Source of the DNA: Bacteroidota bacterium
GTDB taxonomy: Bacteria > Bacteroidota > Ignavibacteria > Kapaibacteriales > Kapaibacteriaceae
Length of the DNA stretch: 64,000 bases
Direction: 5' to 3'
Assembly: GCA_018266735.1 (NCBI GenBank)
Contig: JAFDZT010000002.1
Span: forward strand, 422,439 to 486,438
Both the position numbers and the translations under genes were made by a program. Position 1 is the stretch's first letter, and every line of letters begins with the position of its first letter. Below the pieces are notes generated by a model, which worked only from the letters and a program-made list of their open reading frames with translations, did not search any database and was not told the DNA's origin. Below are positions 37,649 through 46,741 of this stretch, one piece after another.

Positions 37649-38161
37649 TCACTTTTTCACGAACAACACTGAAAACATAGCGGAAGCTTTGAGTGCAAAG
37701 CCATGAGCAATGATCTTGGTGCCGTCGGGACACGTGGTGGTCCAGTATTCGTTCTCGCGGCCTTTCTCGCGCACAAAACCGCGCCCTGCCTCCTCATTCC
37801 ATGCCTTTACCGCAGCGCTTGCCTCTTGTTCCGTTGCAAAGTACTCGATGTAGGAAACGGAGAACATGCCGTTCTTGAACGAAGCAGAAATGACATACTT
37901 CGCAGAATCCATCGGTTGATCTTTCGACTTCCGACCAAACGCTGCCAGTAACATGTCACCCTTTCTCATGATGGAATCCGGTTGGCCTGATCTCCGGAGC
38001 ATCGTTTCAACCTCATCGATCGTCTTCCCCCAGGAAGCAGTTGCTAGGTACCCAACACACGGCTTCATGGACATCAGATCCGTCACGATAGGATTCCGTT
38101 CACCCGCCACGCATGTCGAGGCGGACAGAATGAGGAGCAACGCAATTGCAGGTACCTTCAT
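37649..38161 (-). CDS. Secreted hypothetical protein
   Basis: 170 aa with signal peptide MKVPAIALLLILSASTCVAG. The mature part holds an SmpA/OmlA-like phrase (SWGKTIDEVETMLRRSGQPDSIMRKGDMLL): a short helix after 'G.t..eV...lG.Pd.' as in BamE/SmpA-type domains. A beta-rich rest follows with VISASFKNGMFSVSYIEYF. The SmpA likeness is tentative. Single gene flanked by repeats on both sides. Confidence 0.7.
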   Translation of the reverse strand: MKVPAIALLLILSASTCVAGERNPIVTDLMSMKPCVGYLATASWGKTIDEVETMLRRSGQPDSIMRKGDMLLAAFGRKSKDQPMDSAKYVISASFKNGMFSVSYIEYFATEQEASAAVKAWNEEAGRGFVREKGRENEYWTTTCPDGTKIIAHGFALKASAMFSVLFVKK

Positions 38162-38202
38162 AGCATACTCAGGTTGTGGTAGGAACTACCTCATATTACC
38201 GC

Positions 38203-38290
38203 TTACTTCACTTTTACTTCTTGTTTACTTCTCTTTTACTTCTCTTTTCCTTCTCTTTTCCTTCTCTTTTCCTTCTCTTTTACTTCTCTT
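38203..38290 (-). repeat. Tandem GAAGTAAAAGA / GAAGGAAAAGA array, copy 2
   Basis: About eight 11-bp units on the minus strand, alternating GAAGTAAAAGA and GAAGGAAAAGA. The array starts at the higA stop codon, just as the copy at 24706 starts at the MATE stop. Confidence 0.85.
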
Positions 38291-38604
38291 CACGCCACTC
38301 CTCGCTTCCACGGCGTGATCTCCTGCACTTTCTTGGCGGACGGCGAGTGCATGGCATGATAAAGGTCCCATGCTTGCTGCAGATTCAGCCAGAACTGAGC
38401 CTCTACTCCAAAGAAACGCTCTAGGCGGAGAGCCGTATCGGGCGTCATATCTCGCTTCCCGTGGATCAGCTCATTGATACGAGGATAGGAAACGCCAAGA
38501 CGCGATGCGAGATCCGTTTGTGTGAGCGCGAACGGCTTCAGAAACTCCTCCAAGAGGATCTCTCCCGGATGGGTTGGTTGTCTATGTGTGGGAATGCGAG
38601 ACAT
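38290..38604 (-). CDS. higA: Antitoxin HigA
   Basis: 104 aa HTH (XRE/Cro) protein of the HigA type: HPGEILLEEFLKP at the N-terminus, helix-turn-helix LTQTDLASRLGVSYPRINELIHGKR, then FFGVEAQFWLNLQQAWDLYHA. It neutralises HigB and represses the operon. It lies 11 bp downstream of higB; the toxin-first order is typical of higBA. The C-terminus (KKVQEITPWKRGVA) ends at the start of the repeat array. Confidence 0.93.
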   Translation of the reverse strand: MSRIPTHRQPTHPGEILLEEFLKPFALTQTDLASRLGVSYPRINELIHGKRDMTPDTALRLERFFGVEAQFWLNLQQAWDLYHAMHSPSAKKVQEITPWKRGVA

Positions 38605-38615
38605 GGTCTTCCTTT

Positions 38616-38909
38616 CTAATGATAGTCAACGATCTCGACGGCGTGCAAGCCTTCGGATGTCCAGTTGAAACAAATGCGGTATTGCCCGTTCACGCGAATG
38701 CTATGCTGACCTCGACGATCACCACGCAGGCGCTCAAGCATGTTTCCCGGCGGGATGCGCAAACTCTCAAGCGTGACGGCCGCAGCTAAAAGATCCAATT
38801 TCCGAACAGCCACAGGCCACAATGCAACGGGACAGACTTTTCGGGCCGCGCGCGAGTCCACACCGTTGAACACGTCTTCTGTTCCTCTATTCGCGAATGT
38901 TTGGATCAT
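38616..38909 (-). CDS. higB: Toxin HigB (RelE superfamily mRNA interferase)
   Basis: 97 aa from ATG 38909. Family hallmarks are SLESLRIPPGNMLERLRGDR, GQHSIRVNGQYRICFNW and the C-terminal VEIVDYH. HigB cleaves mRNA on the ribosome. The segment DSRAARKVCPVALWPVAVRKLD fits the first helices. An upstream in-frame ATG at 38939 would run into the promoter and is less likely. The pair looks intact. Confidence 0.92.
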   Translation of the reverse strand: MIQTFANRGTEDVFNGVDSRAARKVCPVALWPVAVRKLDLLAAAVTLESLRIPPGNMLERLRGDRRGQHSIRVNGQYRICFNWTSEGLHAVEIVDYH

Positions 38910-38941
38910 AGCACAGAGATTGCCTCGTCGTTGGTTCAAGA

Positions 38942-38970
38942 CAAATATAACGCATAACGTTATACGTTAT
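38942..38970 (-). promoter_or_regulatory. higBA promoter with overlapping HigA operator
   Basis: TATATTTG (38949-38942) is a Bacteroidota -7 element about 33 bases before the higB start. It overlaps a 24-bp near-perfect palindrome at 38947-38970 (ATAACGCATAAC / GTTATACGTTAT, one mismatch). Binding of HigA here would block the promoter. Confidence 0.75.
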
Positions 38971-39170
38971 CTCCCGCAGACACGATTTGTCTGAGGTAAG
39001 CGATTGGTGCTGGAGGGGTCAGAAGGCAATACAGAATACAGAATGCTAATCAAGGATCAAGGAATCAAGGATCCCACGAAGTGACCACGCTAGTGTCCCA
39101 CGAAGTGTCCCTTCTATTTTACTTCTATTTTACTTCCCTTTTACTTCTTTCTTCCTTCTCAAAACACAAA
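38971..39170. repeat. Gene-free stretch with dispersed repeats
   Basis: AATACAGAATACAGAATG at 39028-39044 belongs to the AGAATACA family. It is followed by AATCAAGGATC-type units (39048-39075) and two copies of CCCACGAAGTG (39073-39105). A purine array of the GAAGTAAAA type, read on the minus strand, covers 39113-39160. No gene is seen. Confidence 0.7.
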
Positions 39171-39200
39171 GGCCACGCCGGAATATCTTCCAACGTGGCC
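39171..39200 (-). terminator. Terminator of tRNA-His
   Basis: GGCCACG (39171-39177) pairs with CGTGGCC (39194-39200), with an inner TGGAA/TTCC pairing. On the minus strand it is followed by TTTGTGTTTT. Confidence 0.8.
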
Positions 39201-39211
39201 ATTCATGTTCT

Positions 39212-39288
39212 TGGGGCGAGCGACGGGGCTTGAACCCGCGACAACCGGATTCACAGTCCGGGGCTCTACCAACTGAGCTACGCCCGCC
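39212..39288 (-). tRNA. tRNA-His (anticodon GTG)
   Basis: The acceptor stem is GCGGGCG/CGCTCGC, with the extra G at -1 opposite discriminator C73 that marks tRNA-His. Anticodon loop CTGTGAA, T arm GCGGG-TTCAAGC-CCCGT. Unlike tRNA-Gln in this window, the CCA end is encoded. Confidence 0.96.
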
Positions 39289-39297
39289 ATAGGATCA

Positions 39298-39305
39298 CAA
39301 AATTA
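39298..39305 (-). promoter_or_regulatory. Promoter -7 element of tRNA-His
   Basis: TAATTTTG on the minus strand, nine bases before the tRNA and just after the stop of the LRR gene. Confidence 0.55.
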
Positions 39306-39309
39306 CAAC

Positions 39310-40455
39310 TTACTTGCGTTTATTCGCTATGCTAAGGGTCTTGAGGGTTGGGATCGTCGCCAATTCCTTGATGGGCAACGATTCCAGCTTGTTGCCCGAC
39401 ACGTCGAGCACGGTGAGAACGGAGCAATTCCCGATCTCTTTCGGAAGTGTCGTGAGCAGATTGTTCTTGAGACGGAGTCGCTCGAGCTTGCGCTGATTGC
39501 CGATCGTGGGTGGGATCGACGTGATCTTGTTGTCATCCAATTCAAGGTTCTTGAGCTCCGGCATGTTCATCTGCGCCGGCACCTCCTTGAGCTCGTTGGA
39601 GCTGAGCTTGAGCGTCTCGATCGTGGGCAATGTGTAGAGCGTGGCAGGAACTGAGGTGAGATTGTTCTTCTGCGCTTCCAGTGTTTGCAACGGCAGCGAG
39701 ACGATCCACGTGGGCAGTTCCGTCAGCGCATTATCGTCAAGATCGAGCGATGTGATCGTCTGCATATCCCCCAGCCACTCCGGCAACGTGTCGATGGCGT
39801 TCTTGGCGAGCGACAGAACTTCCAGCACCTTCAGACCCTTGATCCCTTCCGGAACCTTCGTCAGCCTTGTGCCCTCGAGGTCGAGCTCTTTGCAGACGGG
39901 CATGGCGAAGACGCGACCGCGAATGTCGCGCAAGGGATTGAGCGAAAGGTCGCACACCTTCAGCGCAGGCCATCCCACCGTCATGTCGATGCGGGTGAGC
40001 CGATTGCGTGTGAGTTTCAGCGTTTCAAGGGCGGGTAAGGCGGCAAGAACGGAAGGCACTTCTTCAAAGAGGTTGCCGGTGAGGTCGATGGTGCGGAGCT
40101 TCTTGAGTCCGGAGATCTCCTTGGGCAGGGCCATGAGCTTGTTGCCCGTGAGGGAGAGTTCTTCGAGGTTGACGAGCTTGACGATGTCGGGCGAGAGCTG
40201 TTCCATCATGCGACGGGACAGGTCGAGACGGATCACCTTTTCGGGATTGGCCATGGCCTCTTCCCACGACTTCACGGGGGTCTTCTTCACGTCGGTGGGT
40301 GACAGCGGCGACGACTGCGGAACGGTCGTTGGTGGGACGGTTGGCGCCGGAACCGTTGGTGTCGGCTTCCGTGTCTGCGCCGGTTGCGAACTCCCCTGTC
40401 CGCTCATCAGCACCATGCAGCAGCACAGTGCGATCATTGTGGTTGCGATCTTCAT
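39310..40455 (-). CDS. Secreted leucine-rich-repeat protein
   Basis: 381 aa from ATG 40455 with signal peptide MKIATTMIALCCCMVLMSGQ, then a Pro/Thr-rich linker (about 22-60) and roughly a dozen LRRs of about 23 residues (LxxLxLxxNxLxxLPxxI) from residue ~75 to the end. The LRRs form a curved solenoid for protein binding. No LPxTG or type IX domain is visible. An in-frame extension upstream to GTG 40539 has a good AGGAG site, but it would bury the signal peptide and crosses a terminator hairpin. Binding partner unknown. Confidence 0.85.
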   Translation of the reverse strand: MKIATTMIALCCCMVLMSGQGSSQPAQTRKPTPTVPAPTVPPTTVPQSSPLSPTDVKKTPVKSWEEAMANPEKVIRLDLSRRMMEQLSPDIVKLVNLEELSLTGNKLMALPKEISGLKKLRTIDLTGNLFEEVPSVLAALPALETLKLTRNRLTRIDMTVGWPALKVCDLSLNPLRDIRGRVFAMPVCKELDLEGTRLTKVPEGIKGLKVLEVLSLAKNAIDTLPEWLGDMQTITSLDLDDNALTELPTWIVSLPLQTLEAQKNNLTSVPATLYTLPTIETLKLSSNELKEVPAQMNMPELKNLELDDNKITSIPPTIGNQRKLERLRLKNNLLTTLPKEIGNCSVLTVLDVSGNKLESLPIKELATIPTLKTLSIANKRK

Positions 40456-40477
40456 AGGCCTAAGATACGGCTTGCCC

Positions 40478-40518
40478 AAAAAAGAAGGGCGAACTCTCAT
40501 AAAATGAGCGCTCGCCCT
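40478..40518 (-). terminator. Terminator downstream of repeat protein A
   Basis: AGGGCGA/TCGCCCT (40486-40492, 40512-40518) with inner CTCAT/ATGAG pairing, followed on the minus strand by six T. It lies 23 bases before the LRR start, so it could also act as an attenuator for that gene. A tiny frame MKGEQ precedes it. Confidence 0.75.
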
Positions 40519-40554
40519 AATAACCCAACTACTGCTCACCTTTCATCTCCTGGT

Positions 40555-40576
40555 GTCGCGTATCCCTAATACGCGA
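40555..40576. other. Isolated 9-bp-stem hairpin in the leader between protein A and the LRR gene
   Basis: GTCGCGTAT and ATACGCGAC flank a four-base loop. There is no T-run, so it is more likely an mRNA structure or protein-binding site than a terminator. Confidence 0.55.
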
Positions 40577-40695
40577 CGGTGACGAATGCCCATGCATGTA
40601 GCTCGGACAGCAAATTTCGGTGGGTTTTGGCCTAATTGTTCTCGGTAAAACTACGTATTCAACAGACCGGTGGGTACAATTTCAGTCGTTCGACG

Positions 40696-43600
40696 CTAGT
40701 TGGTCTGGGTAAGGATGATATAGGAACCGTTGTTCATCGTCACATTATTGCCCACGGCTCCGCCATTCTTACTGAATTGGAGCCCAACGGTGCCCCCGGT
40801 ACCTCCCATGATCACCAATCCCTTCACCATATACCGATTCCTGGTAGCGGATGCTGTAAGCGTGTACGTGAGGGCCGTAGCATCTTCACCGTTCTCGTCG
40901 TATCCCGAATTGCTATACACATTATTGATCGCAGCGGGCAGGTTGACGTTGAAGGCGTTGTTCACGCCGGCTGCAGGCGTTCCACCAAAGAAGTTGTTGA
41001 CGAGGGTCTCGTTCATTGTGACCGTGCCTTGCTCGACGCGAACGAACGAATAGATCACCGTTGTCCCGGCAGGGGCTGTGAATCGAACGTCAAAGGTCAG
41101 ATCGGTGGTCCGATTCATGTCGATTACGCCGTCGAACGTGTACACCTTGTTCGCAACTCCGGTGACGGACAAACCGGTTGTAAATGTGCCGATTGCCGCT
41201 GTTTCTGTGAGTGCCGACGTGCGTCGATCCAACAATACCGTGCCAACTGGAGTTGTCCAAACCGGAACACCTCCCGAAACGGTGAGAACCTGACCGGCCG
41301 TTCCGATCGGGAGCTTGCTGAGAGTGTTGGCCGAGCTGGCGTAAATGATATCGCCGACGGCATAGTTCGAGAACCCTGCACCTTCCGTCATAACGAACGA
41401 CGATGCATTCGACATTGCCGGAATGGTGTAGACACGTGAGGCAGTCGGTGCAGCAGCATTGATCGTAACGGTGTTCGTTGTACCGAGGACAAGTTGATTT
41501 GTCGTTGGCGCGATCGTCAATGCGGAAGACAACGTCTTTGCACCGTTGACCGTCTGTGCACCTTCCGTCATCACGAACGACGCATTCGCTCCGGGGTCGG
41601 CGATCGTATACACACGCGAAGCGCCTGGCGCCGATGCACTGATGGTTGCTGTGTTCAACGTACCCAGAACAAGTTGATTCGTGGTGGCCGTAATCGGAAC
41701 ACCACTCGAGAAGGTCTTTATCCCCGCAAGTGTCTGTGCGCCAGCCGTCATGACAAACGATGCTGCTGCTCCAACGTCCGGGATCGAATACACAGCACTG
41801 CCAGTTGGTGCCGTTGCATTGATCGTCGTCGTCGTTGTTGTGCCAAGCACCAATTGATTCGTCGTCGACCGTGCTGCAAGCGTATTGACACTCATGTTTC
41901 CCGTTGAAGGTGAGAGAACATTCGTGTTTTCCGTCCAGGCAGTTCCATTCCAGAACAACGTGCTGTTTGAAGTTGTACCGTTGTTGACAGTCGGAACTGT
42001 TGCCCATTCGAGATTTGTTGGTGTCGTTGCATTTGCTCGTAACAACTGGCTTGCGGTAGGTGCTACGGTTGGCAACGTGTAGTTGATGTTCACCGTTTGT
42101 GCACCTGCTTGAAATCCCGACGAGAACGTCCCTGCAGGATTCTCGAAACGGATCGCGTTCCCTGCTTTCGCCGTTGCAGAATTCGAAAACGACGTTACGC
42201 CACCAAAGGACTTCGCTCCATTGATCGTTTGCGCACCTTCCGTCATCACGAACGAGGCATTCGCACCCGGATCGGCGATCGTGTATATACGCGATGCACT
42301 CGGTGCCGATGCGCTGATGGTCGCCGTGTTCGTCGTGCCCAACACCATCTGATTCGATGTGGCCGAGAGTGCAAGCGTTGCGGCACTGATAGCACCTGTG
42401 GCTGTTGCTTTCACGCTTGTGTTCTCGACCCATGCCGTACCGCTGTAGCGCAGTGTTGCATCTGTGGTCGTCCCCGTCGGCATCGGATTCGTAGCTGCGA
42501 TCGTGATCGATCCCGCTGCCGGTGTGATCGTGATGCCCGATCCCGCCGTGAGCGTTGCGGCAACTGGTGCTGCACCAGTGGATCCAATGAGAAGCTGGCC
42601 GTTCGTCAGCGCTGCTGCTTCAACAATGGCACCACCGCTCGACACCATAATGCGGTTGTTGCCAAGCGCCGTTGCCGAATTCGTACCGCCACGGTTGATC
42701 GGCAATGCACCGGTCACTTCTGTTGCAGAGGTAAGATCGATCGCGGCTGCTGTGATGTTCTTCGAACCATCGAGTTTCAAGGGAAGCGATGCCGTGAGGG
42801 CGGAAAGGTTCGTTGTCCCGCTGACCGTCTTGTTGCCATTGATCGTCTGTGCACCTTCCGTCATCACGAACGAGGCATTCGCACCCGGATCGGCGATCGT
42901 GTATACGCGCGATGCACTCGGTGCCGATGCGCTGATGGTCGCCGTGTTCGTCGTGCCCAACACCATCTGATTCGATGTGGCCGAGAGTGCAAGCGTTGCG
43001 GCACTGACAGCACCTGTGGCCGTTGCCTTTACGCTTGTATTCTCGACCCATGCCGTACCGCTGTAGCGCAGTGTTGCATCTGTGGTCGTCCCCGCCGGCA
43101 TCGGATTCGTGGCTGCGATCGTGATCGATCCCGCTGCCGGTGTGATCGTAATGCCCGATCCCGCCGTGAGCGTTGCGGCAACTGGTGCTGCACCAGTGGA
43201 TCCAATGAGAAGCTGGCCGTTCGTGAGCACGGTTGATGTGATATTCTTCGATGCATCAAGCCCAAGGATGCCACTTGCAGTAAGTGCTGAGAGATTCGGA
43301 GCTGAGCCAAAGGTCTTCACACCATTGATCGTCTGTGCACTCTCGGTCATCACGAAGGATGCTGCAGCTCCTGCATCCGGGATCGTATATACGCGCGATG
43401 CTGTGGCTGGCTGCACAGCGTTGATCGTTACCGTACGCGTTGTTCCAAGAACGAGCTGATTCGTTGTCGGCGTGATTGCGACGGCACTTGAAAATGTTTT
43501 TGCGCCTCCGATTGTCTGAGTACTGGCAGTCATGACAAACGAGGCGGCAGCGCCTGCATCTGGAATGGTATAGATCCGGGAAGCTGTTGCCGGTTGTACG

Positions 43601-45609
43601 GCATTGATCGTCACGGTCCTCGTCACGCCAAGCACCAATTGATTTGTTGTAGGCGTTATCGTCACCGCACTTGAGAACGTCTTCGCACCTGCGATCGTCT
43701 GGGTACCATCTGTCATCACAAACGATGCATTCGACCCTGCATCAGGGATCGTATAGGTTCGCGACGCTGCGGGTGCAGGAGCCGTGATCAACGTATTGGG
43801 TCCCGCAACAGCGCCAAGCGTTAGTTGGTTCGTTGTCGCCGCAAGTGTGAGTGCCCCGCCACTTGCCGAAAGGACATTGGTGTTCTCCACCCAAGCCGTG
43901 CCGCTGTAACGTAGCGTTGCATCCGTTGTCGTTCCTGTCGGTATCGGATTCGTAGCCGCGATCGTGATCGTTCCTGCACCATTCGTCACGGTGATCCCCG
44001 AACCCGCCGTGAGAGCGGCTGCCACAGGTGCCGCACCTGTCGACCCAATAAGAAGCTGGCCGTTCGTGAGCGCCGCGGTTTCAACGATGGCACCACCGCT
44101 CGACACCATCATTCGATTGTTGTTCAAAGCCGATGCCGAGTTCGTACCACCGCGATTAATGGGAAGTGCACCCGTGATCTCCGTGGAAGATGTGAGATCG
44201 ATCGCTGCCGACGTGACATTCTTGGAGGCATCGAGTTTCAATGGAAGCGATGCCGTAAGCGATGAAAAATTCGGCGCGGAACCGAATGTCTTGATTCCAT
44301 TGATCGTTTGTGCGCCTGCCGCCATCACGAACTCTGTGTTCGCTCCTGCATCGGGGATCGTATACGTGCGTGCAGCTGCGGGTGCGGGTGACGTGATGGT
44401 GGTGGTGTTCGTCACGCCAAGCACGAGTTGGTTCGTCGTGCCTTCGAGCGTTGCACGCACTGCCGTCAATGCACCGGCAGATGTTGCGAGAACACTCGTG
44501 TTCTCCACCCAGGCCGACGTGCCGCTGTTATAGCGAAGCGTGGCGTTGTTTGTCGTCCCCGCCGGCATCGGATTCGTGGCCGCCACCGTGATCGTTCCCG
44601 CTCCGTTGGTGATCGTGATCCCCGAGCCCGCCGTCAGCGTTGCTGCTGTAGCTGTTGCGCCCGTAGAGCCGATGAGGATCTGGCCGTTCGTTAGTGCTGT
44701 CGATACAACATTCTTCGACGCATCAAGCGTGAGCACTCCGCGCGCCGTGAGCGACGAGAGATTCGGAGCGGATCCGAATGTCTTCACCCCATTCACCGTC
44801 TGCGCACCCTCCGTCATCACGAATTCGGCATCGGCACCAACATCGGCAATGGTGTAGATCAGCGAGGCAGCAGGAGCCGTGGCCGAGATCGTCGTTGTGT
44901 TCGTGCTGCCGAGGACCAGTTGATTCGTTGTTGCCGTGATCGCTTCACGTCCACCCACCGTCAGCAGCGTGCCCGCACCATTTTGCGTGAGCATGGAATT
45001 GCCCAAGGCCGAGCCGCCCGTCCATACCGGGATCGTGTTCGCCGTGCCCGCTCCCGTGAGTGTGCCGACAGATCCGATCTTCACCACGCCGCCTTCGAGA
45101 ACGAGGGGTTGCGAGGAAGAGACGGCCGTTGGTAGGGTCGACGAGATCTTGATGCCGCCGGCGGCGATCTCAAGTGCGTAATTATCGGCGGTGGAGCCGG
45201 TAGCGCGAAGCTTCAACGCCGTAGCTGTTCCCGTACCATCGGCCGTGGCCAGTATGTCAAGTCCATTCGCACTTGCATTCGTGGTCGGCGTGGTCGATGT
45301 AAGGATCGCTCCAAGTGCATTGCCGGTGCCGGCCGTGTACTGCACGTTGAACAAGTACGTCGATCGGTCCATGCCGCCTTGCGCCCCTGCCGTCCCTGTG
45401 AGCAGCATCGTCCCGCTCAGCGACGGCATCGTGATCACCACATCGCCCGTCATACCCGACGTTGCCACGAGCTGCGCCTTGAATGCCTTCGAGGGGTCGA
45501 GGACATAGACGTCGCTCTTCACGTCCGACTGCGCGTGCACGAAGGCATTGCCTCCGACCGTGAGTCCGAGCGCTGCAACAAGGGTGATATGACGAAACAG
45601 GTGCTTCAT
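40696..45609 (-). CDS. Secreted tail-fibre-like repeat protein A (1637 aa)
   Basis: Signal peptide MKHLFRHITLVAALGLTVGG...HAQ. Head domain to about residue 95, ending LFNVQYTAG, then a GNALGAILTS...GLDILATADG module. The body holds ten copies of a ~50-residue module TTNQLVLGTTNTTTI...SRxYTIPDxGAxASFVMTEGAQ, interleaved with LTNGQLLIGSTGAAPVAATL and TLRYSGTAWVENT modules. The C-terminal ~150 residues (GLVIMGGTGGTVGLQFSKNG...YIILTQTN) are of the same type as in proteins F and H. Starts one base after the stop of protein B (TAACATG). Near-identical to protein C over its N-terminal part. No anchor or type IX domain seen. Probable fibrous extracellular or surface protein; function unknown. Confidence 0.8.
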   Translation of the reverse strand: MKHLFRHITLVAALGLTVGGNAFVHAQSDVKSDVYVLDPSKAFKAQLVATSGMTGDVVITMPSLSGTMLLTGTAGAQGGMDRSTYLFNVQYTAGTGNALGAILTSTTPTTNASANGLDILATADGTGTATALKLRATGSTADNYALEIAAGGIKISSTLPTAVSSSQPLVLEGGVVKIGSVGTLTGAGTANTIPVWTGGSALGNSMLTQNGAGTLLTVGGREAITATTNQLVLGSTNTTTISATAPAASLIYTIADVGADAEFVMTEGAQTVNGVKTFGSAPNLSSLTARGVLTLDASKNVVSTALTNGQILIGSTGATATAATLTAGSGITITNGAGTITVAATNPMPAGTTNNATLRYNSGTSAWVENTSVLATSAGALTAVRATLEGTTNQLVLGVTNTTTITSPAPAAARTYTIPDAGANTEFVMAAGAQTINGIKTFGSAPNFSSLTASLPLKLDASKNVTSAAIDLTSSTEITGALPINRGGTNSASALNNNRMMVSSGGAIVETAALTNGQLLIGSTGAAPVAAALTAGSGITVTNGAGTITIAATNPIPTGTTTDATLRYSGTAWVENTNVLSASGGALTLAATTNQLTLGAVAGPNTLITAPAPAASRTYTIPDAGSNASFVMTDGTQTIAGAKTFSSAVTITPTTNQLVLGVTRTVTINAVQPATASRIYTIPDAGAAASFVMTASTQTIGGAKTFSSAVAITPTTNQLVLGTTRTVTINAVQPATASRVYTIPDAGAAASFVMTESAQTINGVKTFGSAPNLSALTASGILGLDASKNITSTVLTNGQLLIGSTGAAPVAATLTAGSGITITPAAGSITIAATNPMPAGTTTDATLRYSGTAWVENTSVKATATGAVSAATLALSATSNQMVLGTTNTATISASAPSASRVYTIADPGANASFVMTEGAQTINGNKTVSGTTNLSALTASLPLKLDGSKNITAAAIDLTSATEVTGALPINRGGTNSATALGNNRIMVSSGGAIVEAAALTNGQLLIGSTGAAPVAATLTAGSGITITPAAGSITIAATNPMPTGTTTDATLRYSGTAWVENTSVKATATGAISAATLALSATSNQMVLGTTNTATISASAPSASRIYTIADPGANASFVMTEGAQTINGAKSFGGVTSFSNSATAKAGNAIRFENPAGTFSSGFQAGAQTVNINYTLPTVAPTASQLLRANATTPTNLEWATVPTVNNGTTSNSTLFWNGTAWTENTNVLSPSTGNMSVNTLAARSTTNQLVLGTTTTTTINATAPTGSAVYSIPDVGAAASFVMTAGAQTLAGIKTFSSGVPITATTNQLVLGTLNTATISASAPGASRVYTIADPGANASFVMTEGAQTVNGAKTLSSALTIAPTTNQLVLGTTNTVTINAAAPTASRVYTIPAMSNASSFVMTEGAGFSNYAVGDIIYASSANTLSKLPIGTAGQVLTVSGGVPVWTTPVGTVLLDRRTSALTETAAIGTFTTGLSVTGVANKVYTFDGVIDMNRTTDLTFDVRFTAPAGTTVIYSFVRVEQGTVTMNETLVNNFFGGTPAAGVNNAFNVNLPAAINNVYSNSGYDENGEDATALTYTLTASATRNRYMVKGLVIMGGTGGTVGLQFSKNGGAVGNNVTMNNGSYIILTQTN

Positions 45610-45610
45610 G

Positions 45611-46741
45611 TTAGTTGATCACTTGCGACGATAAGATCATCCACTGTGTGTCGGCTGTGCTGTACATGAGTTGATAGAAGCGTGTACTGTTGATGTTGGC
45701 CGGCAAGGTCTCGATCAGGGAATTGTCTGCATTAAGAATACGGATGTTGTCAGTGCCACCCGAGTTCGCCACGCTGAGGCGCAAGAACAGGATCTGTCCG
45801 TCCGTGCCGCTCGTAGGGAGCTTCACATCCTTCGGTGCGCCACTGGTGTTGTTGCTCACGGACTGTTTGACGAACGTTGCCGTAGAGACGATCGTTCCGC
45901 CCGCACTGCCATTCATGGCCGACGCTGTTTGCGGCAGATAGCGTGCTGCGCCTGCAACGGCGAGATCCTTGTTGGCATCCACGTTGCCGGTGAATGTTAC
46001 CTGTCCGGCACTGGCCGCTTGCGTGATCGCACCGGCATTCGTGATCGTCAGATGCGGCACGCTATTCGTGATGAACGTGATGCCGAAGTTCGAGGTGGTG
46101 CCGATGTTCTGCGTCGACGTGGTCGCATTCCCGCCCAAGAGCCAAGCCGCACCACCAACAACCGTCGAGGCCGTCGTACGACGGATGTTCCCCGACACGT
46201 CGATCGTCACAACGTCGTCCGTATTCGCACCGGCCGACAATGCCGTGAACTGCACACCGCCGCTTGAGACGATCGATCCGCTTGTGATCTCGATGGCCAC
46301 GTTCGTTCCCCCACCGCTGGCCGCAATGGTCAGTCCACGCGATATGGCACCGGCGCCGGCAACGGCCTCGAGCGTCAGTGCTGTTGCATTCGACGGACCG
46401 ATCGATGATGACGAGATACGAGCTCCGACGGCGGCAAGCGGACCTGCTGCAACATTGCCATACTGCACATTGAAAAGATATCGGCTTTGCGTTGCTGTGT
46501 CTTGTGCGGCAGGTGTGGAATACACCATACCGGCACCACCCAAACTCGGATTCGGGTTCACGAGCAGGGTACCATCAGAAGGCGGCAAGGTGAAGATGTA
46601 CGGTCCGCCCGATGACGGCGGAGTAACCGTTGAGCGCGTCCCCCCACTCCGGAAGATAATATTCCGGGTCGACAGATCTTGCGCTTGCAAGCCAACGGCT
46701 ACAAGAACTAGAATGACAGATGAGGAAATGACCCTCTTCAC
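45611..46741 (-). CDS. Secreted head-type protein B (376 aa)
   Basis: Starts at GTG 46741 (VKRVISSSVILVLVAVGLQA-Q), chosen because the paralogue E has the same GTG-AAG-AGG followed by the same signal peptide. After the signal: QDLSTRNIIFRSGGTRSTV, PSSGGPYIFTLPPSDGTLLV, RYLFNVQYGN (head), then a GLTIAASGGGTNVAIEI module. The C-terminal domain (TFVKQSVSNNTSG, GQILFLRLSV, FYQLMYSTADTQWMILSSQ) is shared with D and E. It lacks the long repeat body, so it is essentially head plus C-terminal domain. First gene of the B-A pair. Confidence 0.78.
   Translation of the reverse strand: MKRVISSSVILVLVAVGLQAQDLSTRNIIFRSGGTRSTVTPPSSGGPYIFTLPPSDGTLLVNPNPSLGGAGMVYSTPAAQDTATQSRYLFNVQYGNVAAGPLAAVGARISSSSIGPSNATALTLEAVAGAGAISRGLTIAASGGGTNVAIEITSGSIVSSGGVQFTALSAGANTDDVVTIDVSGNIRRTTASTVVGGAAWLLGGNATTSTQNIGTTSNFGITFITNSVPHLTITNAGAITQAASAGQVTFTGNVDANKDLAVAGAARYLPQTASAMNGSAGGTIVSTATFVKQSVSNNTSGAPKDVKLPTSGTDGQILFLRLSVANSGGTDNIRILNADNSLIETLPANINSTRFYQLMYSTADTQWMILSSQVIN

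Noticed and set aside
40387..40539. Longer LRR protein starting at GTG 40539 with a good AGGAG site
   Set aside because: The added residues are encoded across a terminator hairpin and would place the hydrophobic signal peptide internally; ATG 40455 gives a normal secreted protein.
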